A stretch of 64,000 nucleotides of DNA, taken from assembly GCF_012273895.1 (NCBI RefSeq), contig NC_052105.1:2170001-2234000 (forward strand), written 5' to 3'. Shown piece after piece: positions 47,408 through 58,200 of the stretch; position 1 is the stretch's first letter; every line of letters starts with the position of its first letter. A program made the translations under genes and the position numbers. The DNA comes from Zerene cesonia. Lineage: Eukaryota; Arthropoda; Insecta; Lepidoptera; Pieridae. The notes beneath the pieces are model-generated. The model did not search any database and was not told the origin of the DNA. It saw only the letters and a program-made list of their open reading frames with translations.

Positions 47408-47622
47408 CTTGCTTTTGCCCGCGGCTTCGCACGCGTTAAATTCGAAGTTATTTAACAGATGTTATCATACACATAAGGTTTATGTGTATGATAACATTTG
47501 AATAATTAACCTTTTGAATAAATCCATCTGTAAAAAAACCCCATCAAAATCTTTAGTAGTTTTAAAGATATAAGCATAAATAGGAACAGACGCGGGAAGC
47601 AACTTTGCTTTATATTATATCA
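47408..47622 (-). mobile_element. Helitron type F with internal foldback
   Basis: The plus strand starts CTTGCTTTTGCCCGCGGCTT (CTAG changed to CTTG) with the hairpin GCCCGCGGCTTCGCACGCG intact. It continues through AACAGATGTTATCATACACA, TAAATCCATCTG, CCCCATCAAAATC and GACGCGGGAAGCAACTTTGC. An 18-bp inverted repeat (47459-47497) interrupts the part where other copies have a single TTATTATACATATAAACC. Confidence 0.78.
47459..47497. repeat. 18-bp perfect inverted repeat
   Basis: ATGTTATCATACACATAA at 47459-47476 and TTATGTGTATGATAACAT at 47480-47497 are exact complements with a 3-nt loop GGT. Other copies of the host Helitron have only one arm, so the second arose by inverted duplication in this copy. 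Confidence 0.9.
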
Positions 47623-47780
47623 TCCCACGGAAGCATTTAATCGGGATAAAAAGTATCCTATCACCCGAGTCAGCTGTCTGTCTATATACCAAAAATCATC
47701 AAAATCCGTTCATTAGTTTCATCGCGATTGACGGTCAAACAACCAAACATATAAACTTTCACATTACAATATCAGTGTGA
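47623..47780 (-). mobile_element. Helitron type G, abutting type F
   Basis: Minus strand: TCACACTGATATTGTAATGTG start, CCGTCAATCGCGATGAAAC, CGGATTTTGATGATTTTTGG and GGATACTTTTTATCCCGATT. It matches 39049-39221. It has no CTAG of its own and is directly joined to the type F body at 47622, giving a combined unit with a type G 5' end and a type F 3' end. Confidence 0.7.
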
Positions 47781-49149
47781 TTGTATTTGGAGATGGTTAG
47801 GAGGCTAGAGAGTGATAGGGCTAGGCTTTTTACCGCGGCGAAACATCTCATTCAAAGGAATATCTCCTTAATTCGTCTGTATTTATTTGTATTTGTTTCC
47901 TCAAAACTTTCGTCTGGGTAAACTAATTTTAATCATTCTTCTTTTTTGGTCTAGTTCTGATAATTTAAAGCGGTTCAGTCTGTTAATAATTATTTTAGAT
48001 TTGTTTCTTATAGTTACTTTTTCAGCCCAGGTCCAGCTATATAACGTATATACAAATCTTTTCTTTACTTTTGTTTCAAGCTTTTATTTCATTAACAAAT
48101 AATCACTCGTTAATATTTCATAAATACTATATTTCGCTACGATTTCTTAGGAGTTATCTTATCAAAATAAACACCCTACTACCCCTCATTTATTATTAAT
48201 AACTCAGTAGTATAATTAACATTACAATGAGAGTGATAATATGTGATTTGTTACCAAAATACAATATACCTTTCCTCACAAGATAAATATAAATTAATAA
48301 TAAGGTATATATAACTAAGATGTTTAGATGTTGTTTGCAATGTAGGTTTATTAGGTTTTAATGTGTACGAGACAAAAGGACTTTTTTGAATTTGACAAGA
48401 AGGAAAATTAATATGACTTTTTACTATAATACCAAACTTTTTGTTGACGCGCTGGTTGTATAATATAACAAAGTTTTCTGTTCAACATAAATCTAAAAAA
48501 TATGAGAGTTCCATGGGTGAATAAACATTGTCGAAGGTAATTGATTAAGCCTACATAGCCAGTTAAATATGGGTTGTCTACGCTTAACCCACAGTGTAAT
48601 AATAGAAAGCGATTCAGAAAATGATACTCGTTAGTTTAACAGCTAACTCATAGAAAATTTACATACTTCTTGGTAAAATGAAGCAGAAACTTGTTTTAAT
48701 GTTGTTTTTCATTAAACTAGCAGCATTTGTATGGATTCATTTCTTTCCTCGTTCAATTTACCCAGTATCTTTCTTCATTTTCATACATAAACGAATGATA
48801 GGTATATATTAAATTAGCACCTTGTAACAGATACACATAACCTCCAGTCTTACAATTTTATTGTCACAATAATATGAAAGTGTTGAATTATGAACTTGTT
48901 TTAGAGAGATTTGTTATAAATGAGTCTGTGTGATAATCGTTTGCAAATATATATTCACACAATGCTATGTTCTGTGAATTTCATTGTATACAAGTTGAAG
49001 TCATCATAAATTTTCAATATTTGTACTAAGTATCAACTTTGTGACTCCTCCAGGCCGGTCAGGTATAAAATATGGCGCATTACCAGTTTTTGACCACCCT
49101 CAAACGATTGATTACAACAATCTTTAACCACGGAGCTACGTATCAATCC
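47781..49149. other. AT-rich DNA with a repeat I scrap
   Basis: 47943-47975 holds a minus-strand scrap of repeat I (TTTGGTCTAGTTCTGATAAT on the plus strand). Otherwise nothing is recognised. The 71-codon frame at 47887-48102 is composed of Phe, Leu and Ile, as expected by chance in AT-rich DNA. Confidence 0.4.
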
Positions 49150-49331
49150 GTATTTTCTACCGATATGTAAAATGTAGGTGGTTATCATTTGGACTGTATT
49201 TTGTATTTGTTGCTTATAACTTTTTACTGTGTGAACCGATTTTAATGATTCTTTGTTGATAGATAGCTGATGCTTGCCATGTGGTCCCATTTAAATTTGG
49301 TCTAGTTCTAACAATCTGGAAGCGATCTAGT
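49150..49331 (-). mobile_element. Interspersed repeat I, longest copy
   Basis: On the minus strand: TTAGAACTAGACCAAATTTA, AATGGGACCACATGGCAAGC, ATCATTAAAATCGGTTCACA, CAGTAAAAAGTTATAAGCAAC and AATACAAAATACAGTCC. The AAATCGGTTCAC(A/C)CAGTAAAAAGTTAT phrase is, from memory, common in lepidopteran repeats. An 85-codon frame overlaps it and is not regarded as a gene. Confidence 0.65.
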
Positions 49332-50409
49332 TTCTTGTTAAAAAATAATAACCTTAATACAATAACAATCAATTTGCCTGAACTAACTTTCAGTAAATGT
49401 TAACAATAATTGCATTCCTTCACGTACAATTTGAGAGCTGGATGATAAATGATAGATGCTTCTTGTCGAGATCAATAGATAGCACCAGACTCGATAGCCT
49501 ACGATGTACAATTTTGGGTATTGGTTAGCCAAGATTTAATAGATGGTTTGAAAATCCGGACGCTTTAGCCTTTGGACATTCTCCCCGGCAATCCTTATTG
49601 ATTCCCTGGGATACTGAATATTGCTCGCAATCTTGGTTTGGATATTTGAATAAGTATTTTTATTAACAGTTTCTTAAGCATAGTGTATTGTTGGGTAGGT
49701 ATGCGGTTTTCCTGCTCATTATAAAATTAATAATACAACAAGTAAATTAAAACTAAACGGATATCTGATCATACATACTTATTTCATACAAAACATTACA
49801 TAAGTATTACAGATTATTACAAAACAACTATATAGAACTGAAGTGATTTTCTACATACGCTTTATACGCGTGTAAAAGAATACATGATATAAATTGCAAA
49901 AATTAATCTAATTTTTTTATAATTTAACCAAAAAACCCTTTTGACACAATAAAACATTGTGTGTTACGTTATTTCTTGTTCCAGATTTCTTATTTCAGAT
50001 AATTTGTTCATTAGACAAATTTTCTGGAAATATGTTGCCAGTATAAAAAATCTTAATTATTAATCTGCAGAACAGATAAAAGTGGTCACAACAACTTTGA
50101 CAGCCGCGCCGCTCATAAGTGAAAACGCGTATATGTCAACCTGTATGTTGCTAAAAGGAACAAGGTACAAACAGATTGAATTATACACTGCTTGTAATGT
50201 ATAGGACCCATCTTGTACTAAGTGAACGTACGCGCATTGTAATGCGTTCATTGCGAGAGTCCCCGTACATAGTACAAGCAAAGCGGCGTCTCGCGTTCTC
50301 ATACAAATCCGAAACCTCCTTTATCTGTTCTGTTTGTATATCTAATGAAAATTTTAATACGATTAATAGCTAATATAATGTCTGTATGAACAAATCGTTC
50401 AAAGTGTCT
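49332..50409. other. AT-rich DNA, no supported gene
   Basis: 50060-50320 is less AT-rich and has short open frames on both strands (for example minus 50060-50302), but no recognised protein features. It may be part of an unrecognised repeat leading into 50410. Confidence 0.3.
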
Positions 50410-50472
50410 GAACTAGACCGATTTTTAATCGGACCACACGGGAGGCATCAGTTTTTATAAAAAAAAAAAAAT
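50410..50472 (+). mobile_element. Interspersed repeat I, fragment with A run
   Basis: GAACTAGACCGATTTTTAATCGGACCACACGGGAGGCATC followed by a run of 13 A. Here CGATTTTTAATCGG forms a small perfect palindrome, unlike other copies. It joins directly to repeat M. Confidence 0.6.
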
Positions 50473-50759
50473 TGTTGCCTGTAAAGTCGGTTTTACGGGC
50501 GAAGATTTTACGTGACAACGTCTTTTTCTCGGTGGAATATTTATTTATATGAATATTACGCCAAGAACGCTCGAGAAAGACAGAGACAGAGACACAAGCA
50601 CGCGCCGATTCAATGCGCCTAATTCTCTAGCGCTGCGCGCGCGGCGGACCGATCATAGTTCGGTGACTCATCGTAACGTTACCGGGCGTTACACTTTTTC
50701 AAGAGTGTCTCCGAGCCGCAACCTAATTTAAGAAGTTATCACGTCAAAAAAAAAAAAAA
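50473..50759 (+). mobile_element. CpG-rich poly(A)-tailed repeat M
   Basis: A GC- and CpG-rich segment with GTAAAGTCGGTTTTACGGGC, the purine run GAAAGACAGAGACAGAGACA, GCGCTGCGCGCGCGGCGGAC and AACGTTACCGGGCGTTACAC, ending TTATCACGTC plus 14 A. I recall this sequence as a frequent lepidopteran repeat. The poly(A) tail indicates retroposition. A 60-codon frame (50549-50731) is probably incidental. The retained CpGs suggest it is young or unmethylated. Confidence 0.6.
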
Positions 50760-51117
50760 TCTCCGTATTAAAAACTATTTAAACTAAGTATCAGGGTACA
50801 TACTAAAGCTCTTTAAATTGTAATAACTGCAAAACCAACATAAACCTTACAACAGCAGGTAATAAAAATATTTTGACATAAGCCAAAGCTATTAATATAC
50901 CATAACCATTAAATAAAAACGACATAGTAATTGCAAAGGTGCTTTTATTAAGGAATAACCTTTGCGTGTCAGAATATCGGAGTACACGAAATTGCTTTCC
51001 CCAATCAATTAAATGTACGGCTACAGTAACCTTTTAATGTAATTTGATATGTGTTTGGTAACACTAACAAAAAACGCGGCAATACGTAATATTAACCTGT
51101 AATTTTAAAATTTTATT
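50760..51117. other. AT-rich DNA, nothing recognised
   Basis: No gene or repeat family identified between two poly(A)-tailed insertions. Confidence 0.4.
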
Positions 51118-51355
51118 GTGGGAGTCGAGCACGCTTCGGCACGAATTGGGCCAGCTCGCACCGGGGAAGTACCACACCCCCACNNNNNNNNNNNNNNNNN
51201 NNNNNNNNNNNNNNNNNNNNNNNNNNNNNNNNNNNNNNNNNNNNNNNNNNNNNNNNNNNNNNNNNNNNNNNNNNNNNNNNNNNNNNNNNNNNNNNNNNNN
51301 NNNNNNNNNNNNNNNNNNNNNNNNNNNNNNNNNNNNNNAAAAAAAAAAAAAAAAA
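51118..51355 (+). mobile_element. SINE-like repeat D interrupted by assembly gap
   Basis: A near-perfect head (GTGGGAGTCGAGCACGCTTC to GGAAGTACCACACCCCCAC) runs into 155 N (51184-51338) and emerges in a 17-A tail. A full copy needs about 260-280 bp between these points, so the stated gap length is probably too small or the copy is internally deleted. Confidence 0.85.
51184..51338. other. Assembly gap, 155 N
   Basis: The gap lies wholly inside a SINE-like repeat, between its head and poly(A) tail. The odd size suggests an estimate rather than a placeholder. Confidence 0.99.
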
Positions 51356-52205
51356 GAATTAAAATGTAATATTTAAAAAACTGGAACGTTTTTTTTTCTT
51401 TATTTGTATTAATGAATGGAATAGTATGATAACCGTTTCATGATAAAGCTATACGTCTTATTAAACGGTACAAAAATGGATGACTTAAATTTAAACAGTG
51501 AACCTATATTATTATAGGACAGAATGTAGCAAATTGCATTTTTGAGCAAAATTTAAACAAGTATAATATTTACTTTTCGTTATAAAAATGAAATCCCCGT
51601 AAGCACTCTTTAGTGACTGCTGGCACGAAAAAAACTTGATGTATAAAATTTCCGAGCATGTTTCGGAAAATAAGTGATCTGTTCATTTTTTAATTTTATG
51701 TATTTTATTGAAAGTTATACTTTCATTTTGTATTTATTAATGAATATATAGAAGCGGAAATTTATATATCTTATTTAATTGCATAAATTTCACTGACATG
51801 TGATGTCATTTACTTGAACAATACGCTAAGAGGGCCATCGGCTAACTGATTACGGGTGGTTGTTAAGTACTTGGAGTGAGATATACACGTCGTGAAACAC
51901 TTACAACAATTCGCTAATGGTAAAATGAAAATGAATCGTAGCTGATGTAATACGACCCGTTGAATATATGAATCTGGCATTAGCTGAAGCTGAACGCATT
52001 TTGTATTGTTATTGGTACAAGCGAACCTTAGTATGTATCAAGACATAAAAAGGAAAGGGGATTTTAGGGGTCATCAAAATTTTCCATTATTACATATCCC
52101 GTATCTAATTAAAAAATTGTAGAAGTCGTTTACGACGAAATGATTATTTTTTTTCACTAAAGATATGTTACGAAATTAAAGAATAGAAAAAATCGGTTTG
52201 GTAAA
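51356..52205. other. AT-rich DNA, nothing recognised
   Basis: No gene. 51830-51900 (AGAGGGCCATCGGCTAACTG) is slightly GC-richer. Confidence 0.4.
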
Positions 52206-52235
52206 AAGACGCGGGTTCGATTCCCGCCTCGAAAT
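52206..52235 (+). other. Orphan tRNA T-arm / B box
   Basis: GCGGGTTCGATTCCCGC forms a perfect 5-bp stem with the standard TTCGATT loop of a tRNA T-arm, which is also an RNA polymerase III B box, followed by CTCGAAATATATTTTTTT with a T run. No matching acceptor strand (TTTCGAG), D-arm or anticodon arm could be found in the ~75 bases upstream, so it is not an intact tRNA gene. It may be the end of a tRNA-derived SINE head or a tRNA pseudogene. Confidence 0.5.
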
Positions 52236-52813
52236 ATATTTTTTTCTCTTCTTTAAAAATTACTTATTTTTAAAGCATATCAATGCTTTAAAACTAATAA
52301 TTAAATAAAAACATGTTGTCTTTATGTATATCTTATACATATTATTGGCAGGCGTCTTAAGGGCTTCAGTAGCTGATTTATTGGACCGGTTCAAAGAAAC
52401 GTCAAACCCAAATTGCATGCTCCAATGCACTCGGGCCGGTTTACTATGCTCTGATACCATGGATAATCTACCTCAATATCTATATTAATGTCATATGTAT
52501 TAGGTATTTATTTAGATTTAATTGAGAATACAAAACTACAGGTCTACAATGCGTGATCTATCCCTTGAAGCGTAAAAGTTCACTTCTAATTAAGCCTTCC
52601 AAGCAAAAGTAGTAGGTGCCTACCCAGAAACTGTTAAATTTGAGGATAGTATTTTACTTTGAAGCTATTACATTCGAATGGTAAACGATTAACACACGTT
52701 ATAATTCATGCTGCTTAAGAGTCTTTGGTTTACCTCGAGGACTCCTCATAGAAAGGACATTTAAAATACTGATGGATAATTACGTTTTGCTATGTTCTTA
52801 TTTTTATTAAACA
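52236..52813. other. AT-rich DNA, nothing recognised
   Basis: A 66-codon minus-strand frame (52260-52460) has no recognisable features. No repeat seen. Confidence 0.35.
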
Positions 52814-53005
52814 CTAGCTGCGCCCAGCGGTATCACCCGCGTAAGTCCGTATCCCGTAGGAATATCGGGATAAAAAGTTGCCTATGTATTATTCCAGTTA
52901 TCCAACTATCTACGTATCAAATGTCATTGCAAGCGGTTCAGTGATATTGGCGTGAAAGAGCAACAAACATCCTTACAAACTTTCGCATTTATAATATTAG
53001 TAGGA
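52814..53005 (-). mobile_element. Lep1-type Helitron
   Basis: The plus strand shows CTAGCTGCGCCCAGCGGTAT at the left, TAATATTAGTAGGA at the right, and A/T flanks. The stem has two changes, and the CA-rich tract is shorter than usual (GAGCAACAAACATCC), giving 192 bp. Confidence 0.9.
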
Positions 53006-53142
53006 TTAGCAGAATAGGATAATATGATATATAAATGTGATAATTTATTTTCATTTTATTTATTTCCTTTATATCAGTTAATAGACGTATTGTTGAGATC
53101 CATATCATATGGATAACTTATTAATAAATACATAGAATATAG

Positions 53143-53182
53143 TTGTGTGTGATAGTCGAGCACGCTTCGGCACGATTTGGGC
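53143..53182 (+). mobile_element. SINE-like repeat D, 40-bp head
   Basis: GTGTGTGATAGTCGAGCACG and CTTCGGCACGATTTGGGCCA, then an abrupt switch to Helitron type F sequence. A SINE truncated at its 3' side is unusual, since retroposition normally truncates 5' ends. A later deletion or strand switch is likely. Confidence 0.75.
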
Positions 53183-53287
53183 CATTGTTTTTAATAGATA
53201 GATTGATTCAAGAGGAAGCTTAATATGTATAATAATATCTTTTAAACTACTCCGAACAAAACGTGCAAAGCCGCGGAAAAAAGCTAG
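53183..53287 (+). mobile_element. Helitron type F, 3' half
   Basis: TTAATAGATAGATTGATTCAAGAGGAAGC, TATGTATAATAATATC and GTGCAAAGCCGCGGAAAAAAGCTAG. The 5' half is missing, replaced by the SINE head at 53143-53182. The end is followed by A rather than T. Confidence 0.7.
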
Positions 53288-54388
53288 ATTAAAATGCTTT
53301 TTAACGACTGCTTTATATTACGTTTAATTAATCGGCAATTCAAACCCCATACATATTATACTCAAGTATTCATTCAACTTTACGGATAACTCTCGGTTTT
53401 ATTTCAATTTCGAAGAATATTATTGTAAAAGTTATAAACTAGGTAAACTTTCTTCTAGAGAACAGTGAGTGGAGATAAAGTTTGTGAGTTTATTGTTTGT
53501 AACTGTGCGTAGTTTCTTAAGAAGTAAACAAACATTGCATTACGACGTACAGCTTTGAAGATATAAATACCCGCACGTAATTTAATATTTAGGTAGATTT
53601 ATGCGATAACCTCCAATATAACACTGTTATCCCAAGATAACCGACTAAATTCATAAACCAATTCCCAGTTTCTACTATAAATTTTGTTCTATTTGGGACA
53701 AATTGAAAATAAAGCTGTGTCATAAAAATATTTCTGATCAGCTCACTTAGCTGGAAATTTTGACGCCTACTGTAAAATGAATAAAAAAATTATTAATGAA
53801 ATATATGCATTTCGCATAGTTTTATATGCCAAATAGTTTTTAGTTAGCAAATTTCATCTTAATCGGTTCAGTGGTTTAGGCGTAACGCAGTGTGAGACAG
53901 ACATTTAGTTAGTATTTAGACATTTAGTTTAGTAAAATACACACATAATTAGGGTAGCATAACATTTTGCAACTGGCAACATTTATCAGCTTTAAATGAA
54001 GTTTTCACGTTAATTCAATTATTAAACGCAAAAAGGTAGGATATAAAAATAATCCCTAAATTTTTCAAACAATTGGACAAAAGCCAGCGGTCAATAAGTA
54101 ATGAAAGGTCCACGTGAACGCCTCTGGCTGTCTCCTCTAATAGAATAACGATAGGATATCGGGTGTCCGAGAGATGCTGAACAAATAATATTCACCTTGT
54201 TATTTGCAGATACGAAATGATTGGGGTACTGCGTTCACTACAGAGGTATCGACTTACATTTAGAATAGGTTGCGAAATTCTAGAAATCAATTGGTCTGTT
54301 TGTTGAATTCCTATGTACGAATATTGTGTACGTGTGTCCATTTATATGGGTTACGATGACAATACGTTATATGAATCTGTACATAACA
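53288..54388. other. AT-rich DNA with a Helitron scrap
   Basis: 53835-53925 has AAATTTCATCTTAATCGGTT, CAGTGGTTTAGGCGTAACGC and GTGAGACAGACATTTAG, the decayed inner part of a Helitron in minus orientation. No gene seen elsewhere in the stretch. Confidence 0.45.
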
Positions 54389-54733
54389 TTTTTTTTTTAT
54401 GTTACAGTCGGCAATGGAGCTGGTGGGACGCCTGATGGTAAGCGCTACCACCGCCCATGAACATTTGGAGAGGCATAAGGTCCATTGCAGACCTTACGCC
54501 TCTACAAATGGAATGCCGACTTTTTGGGAAGGGATTAAGAAAGGATTGGCGATAGGAATAAAGGAAAGGACTGGGAAGGGTAAGGAAAAGGATATGGGCC
54601 TCCGGCCCCCCCACTCACTCAACGAAACACAGCAGAATGCTATTTCACGCCGGTATTCTGTGGGGGTGTGGTACTTGTGCGGTGCGAGCTGGCCCAATTC
54701 GTGCCGAAGCATGCTCGACTACCACATACAAAA
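54389..54733 (-). mobile_element. SINE-like repeat D, full length reference
   Basis: Complete from the 10-T run (poly(A) on the minus strand) through ATGTTACAGTCGGCAATGGA, an inverted pair AGGCATAAGGTCCATTGC/GCAGACCTTACGCCTC, the purine-rich block, CGGCCCCCCCACTCACTC and the head complement GAGCTGGCCCAATTCGTGCC. The plus strand has an uninterrupted 119-codon frame (54399-54758) reading through the whole element, starting MLQSAMELVGRLMVSATTAH. I treat this as an antisense frame, not a gene. Confidence 0.88.
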
Positions 54734-54911
54734 CGTTTTGGTAGTACAATGCAATTAACGAAACTTTTCTTACCATGCATGTCGTATTATTGTAAGCTCA
54801 TAGTTGAATAGCAAATACAATCCATGGGCATGCTCCAACCCTTCGACCTATTTGTCTTCCCTGAATACAGGTCACTATTGCATATTTTAAACCCTATATA
54901 AGTTTGTTAAG
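54734..54911. other. Spacer between two SINE-like copies
   Basis: 178 bp of moderate composition (CCATGGGCATGCTCCAACCC) separate two same-orientation copies of repeat D. Nothing is recognised in it. Confidence 0.5.
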
Positions 54912-55237
54912 TTTTTTTTTTATGTCATAGTGGGCAGCTGAGCTGGTGGTTCGCCTGATGGTAAGCGATCACCACCGCCCATAAACATTCGCAAAGGTAG
55001 TACCTCTGTGAATGCGCTGCCCGCTTTTATGGGGTAAGGGAAAAGGAAAGGATTAACGACTGGAAAGAAGGAATGGACTAGGACGGGTGAGGAAAAGGAA
55101 ACGGGCCTCCGGCTCCCACACTCACCGTACGAAAAACAGTGGCATGCCACTATTTCACGCCGGTTTTCTGTGGGGGTGTGGTACTTCCCCGGTGCGAGCT
55201 GGCCCAATTCGTGCCAAAGCGTGCTCGACTCCCACAA
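54912..55237 (-). mobile_element. SINE-like repeat D, second subfamily, full length
   Basis: The plus strand starts TTTTTTTTTATGTCATAGTG, then GGGCAGCTGAGCTGGTGGTT, CATTCGCAAAGGTAGTACCTC and GCGCTGCCCGCTTTTATGGGG, and ends with the shared head complement CCCGGTGCGAGCTGGCCCAA. It differs from 54389-54733 mainly in the middle third. Fragments at 11863, 13451 and perhaps 14281 follow this version, so at least two subfamilies were active. Confidence 0.87.
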
Positions 55238-58200
55238 TAGAAGTGATCTATTGTAGGCCTAGAAGACTGTTTATAATATCCTATGTTAGACTATTAACTT
55301 CTTATTTGGTTACTTGAATTTTTATCCGGTCATCAGGTAGCATTTTAGGCGGATATATGTTAGAATTGATGGTCAAGCCTCAACGACATTGTACCAAGAA
55401 AAGTAATTATCTCATCGAATAATTTATTCCAAGTAACAACACGTTTACGTAATAAAACTCAAATTATAATTTACGTAAGACCCTTAAAAAGTCATTCGAG
55501 CTATCGGCGGGAGCAAATTAAATATCAACAATTCTTTGAGCGCTTTAATGAATACGGTAACAATTTAAAACAGAGCGGGCACTTCATAAAGACTTGAGAA
55601 CTGGCTAATTAAGAAAACTTGTAACGAGGGACAAAAAAAAATTGAACTGTCGAAGTCGATGAATCAATTTATAAAAATTCTCCTTTGTCATTGCTTTTAA
55701 TAAATGCTTCTCGAAAGTTAAAAACTAATTAAACCGTCGATAAGCTGGACTGATGTTTGATGGATGAGGATTGGGGGTTAATTAAAAATTCAAATGTAAA
55801 TTACGTCTGGTTTGCTCGTAAAAATATACTTGAAACTCGTACGAAATGAAATTTCGACTGTACGTAACGAAATTTTAAAATTTCACCTGGGTGCTTGCTA
55901 CTCTGGTATCAGGCCACTGTGTCAATAAAGATTATCACAATCGCATAAAGGATCGGCATAGCGTATGTACAATAGGTTTGCCTTTTATTTACAAGATCTA
56001 TAGTGTGCTTTATCCTTTATCATCCTAATTTATATTAAATAACATACCATACTCTGGATGGAAGCATAACATCAGTCTCCAGGTACCATTGCATTTTTCT
56101 TATCTTATGATCTTGAGTTACACTTACTTACGACAGAAAAAGTTATTCAATTTGTCATTCATTACATTACTTTATGTTGATAGCGTTAATCCTTCGTTGC
56201 AAAAGGCACAATTTTTAATTGGAAAAAACAACAGAAAAATCCATAACTTTAAGTTCTATTAAGTTGCTAAGTGGCAAGTTTTACAACGTCATTGTTAAAA
56301 ATTACACATTTTTAGCAAAAATTCAGTATAAATATACCTAAATATTTAAATAAATTAAAGGCAATTAAACTTAACAAAACTGGGAACAGAACTTTTAGTA
56401 TTCTGTTTATACCAATATACAGTTGAAGGGAGAAACTGCTTACCCACTAAATAAGGAATTTAAAGTAAAATCCTTTATTTGAACAAACTTCGACTTCACT
56501 ATTGGTAGTAATGCTGAGTAAGCTTGTTCTCCATTCCCAAAAGATTCCATGCTGCAAAATATAAGAGCATTTACTCTATGGGCGGATGACATTAAAAACC
56601 GCTTAGTGTTGCCCGACGAAATATTGCCAGCGATTCCACTGGCCAGTTTTAAAATAAAAATATAAACACATCGTAAATAAACGATGTGCGGATAAGCTCA
56701 GTTTCTATTGTTTCATGGTAAAATATGATGTGGATTCCGTGATATAGAACGGTAATAATTTTTTTTTCAGGATTCAGTCATTTACGTGCTCGAATTATGC
56801 CAGTATCTACATTGAAATGTGTAAATGATATAATTTATTTTTAAAGTTTTCTAAGTATCACACATAGGTCTTTAGCGAAACACCAATGCAAAGCGCTTTC
56901 TTGTAAGAACTGTCTCTATACAGTGTAGTTACAACATAAATAACACTCAGGTATTACCAGACGTTAAATCTCATGCGCATGAGAAAAATGTGTAAAATTA
57001 GTACATGCTTAAATGATATATAATCATAATTTTCTTCGATAAAAGTAACGTTACTTTTATGTTTAGATATAACGATAACAGTTTTCTAATTACTATTTTA
57101 TTAGCTTCATCTCTATACTTGCATGTATGTGATCGGCTCCTTATGACTTGTGTTTGACACTTATACAAAACTGGTACACTTATCAAGGATCGGTGACAAA
57201 ACAATAATATCATATGTTAATTTTATATAATTTCCTTACGTAGGTATACGCTGTATAAGAAGTGAGGTTGATAAATTTAAGCCTGTTTTTGTTTTATGCG
57301 TACGGAACCCAAAAGAAAGCTAAGTATTACTTTTAAAAATGTTTTAAAATACGGTCTGTATTAGATAGTTTTTATTCAAAACATAAAGCCTTTAAACCTT
57401 TAGTTTTCACTTAATAAAAATAAAGAAGCGCGAATAACTTGCTTTAGTATAAAACAAGTAAATTTGTGCGTCAAACATCTCGGAATCCAATCAAAGCATT
57501 CGGTATAAAAAGTGTAATTAAATCTGACGGATCTAAATCACAGTGGTGGGATATCAGCGTGCTTTGCCGAGGCTCCGAGAAATCTAATTATGACGATAGT
57601 AAACTGTTATTCGAATAAAAATATGAGGGAATTTGAAACGACAAAGTCCTTGCTTTTAGGCGGGACGAGGAAATCAGTTTATTAAAGTAAAATTCACATC
57701 TGTATTACCGTTTCATTAATTCATCAATTCGTGTTTTTAATATGAATAATATTAGAGTAGGTAGGTAGTTCAAGTCATCCGCATAATGCATTGGTCACAT
57801 ATATGCTTGTCTTGATCAGAATCGTAGAGGATTTGTGGAGACAATTGATGGACTAATGTTAATAATGTATCATACATGTCTATTGTTTAGTCATTTTACA
57901 TTCTAAAGATCACATATTTACACAACAAAATTGAAACTAGGTATAAGATTCATAGAGTTGAAATTAATTTAATTTAAAACGAATTTGAAATCTAAATGAA
58001 ATTGAAATCCTTAATTTCTTCAATTAGTAAAATCATTATTTTCATAAAACATGTAGGTACTGAATTTTTTCGTACATTTGGTTACACGAATATGTTAAAA
58101 TAAATCTACATATCTACCACAATAACCACGATGCAATTTTGATAAGATATCATTTCATGAGTGTACGTACGTATTGCAATTAACTAATTAATATTTCAAC

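Noticed and set aside
49033..49290. 85-codon frame on the minus strand as a gene
   Set aside because: It overlaps interspersed repeat I and has no recognisable protein features.
52150..52235. Intact tRNA gene
   Set aside because: Only the T-arm is present. No acceptor pairing, D-arm or anticodon stem could be drawn upstream.
54399..54758. 119-codon plus-strand frame as a host gene
   Set aside because: It covers a full copy of the poly(A)-tailed repeat D in antisense, so it is kept as a finding about the repeat rather than a gene.
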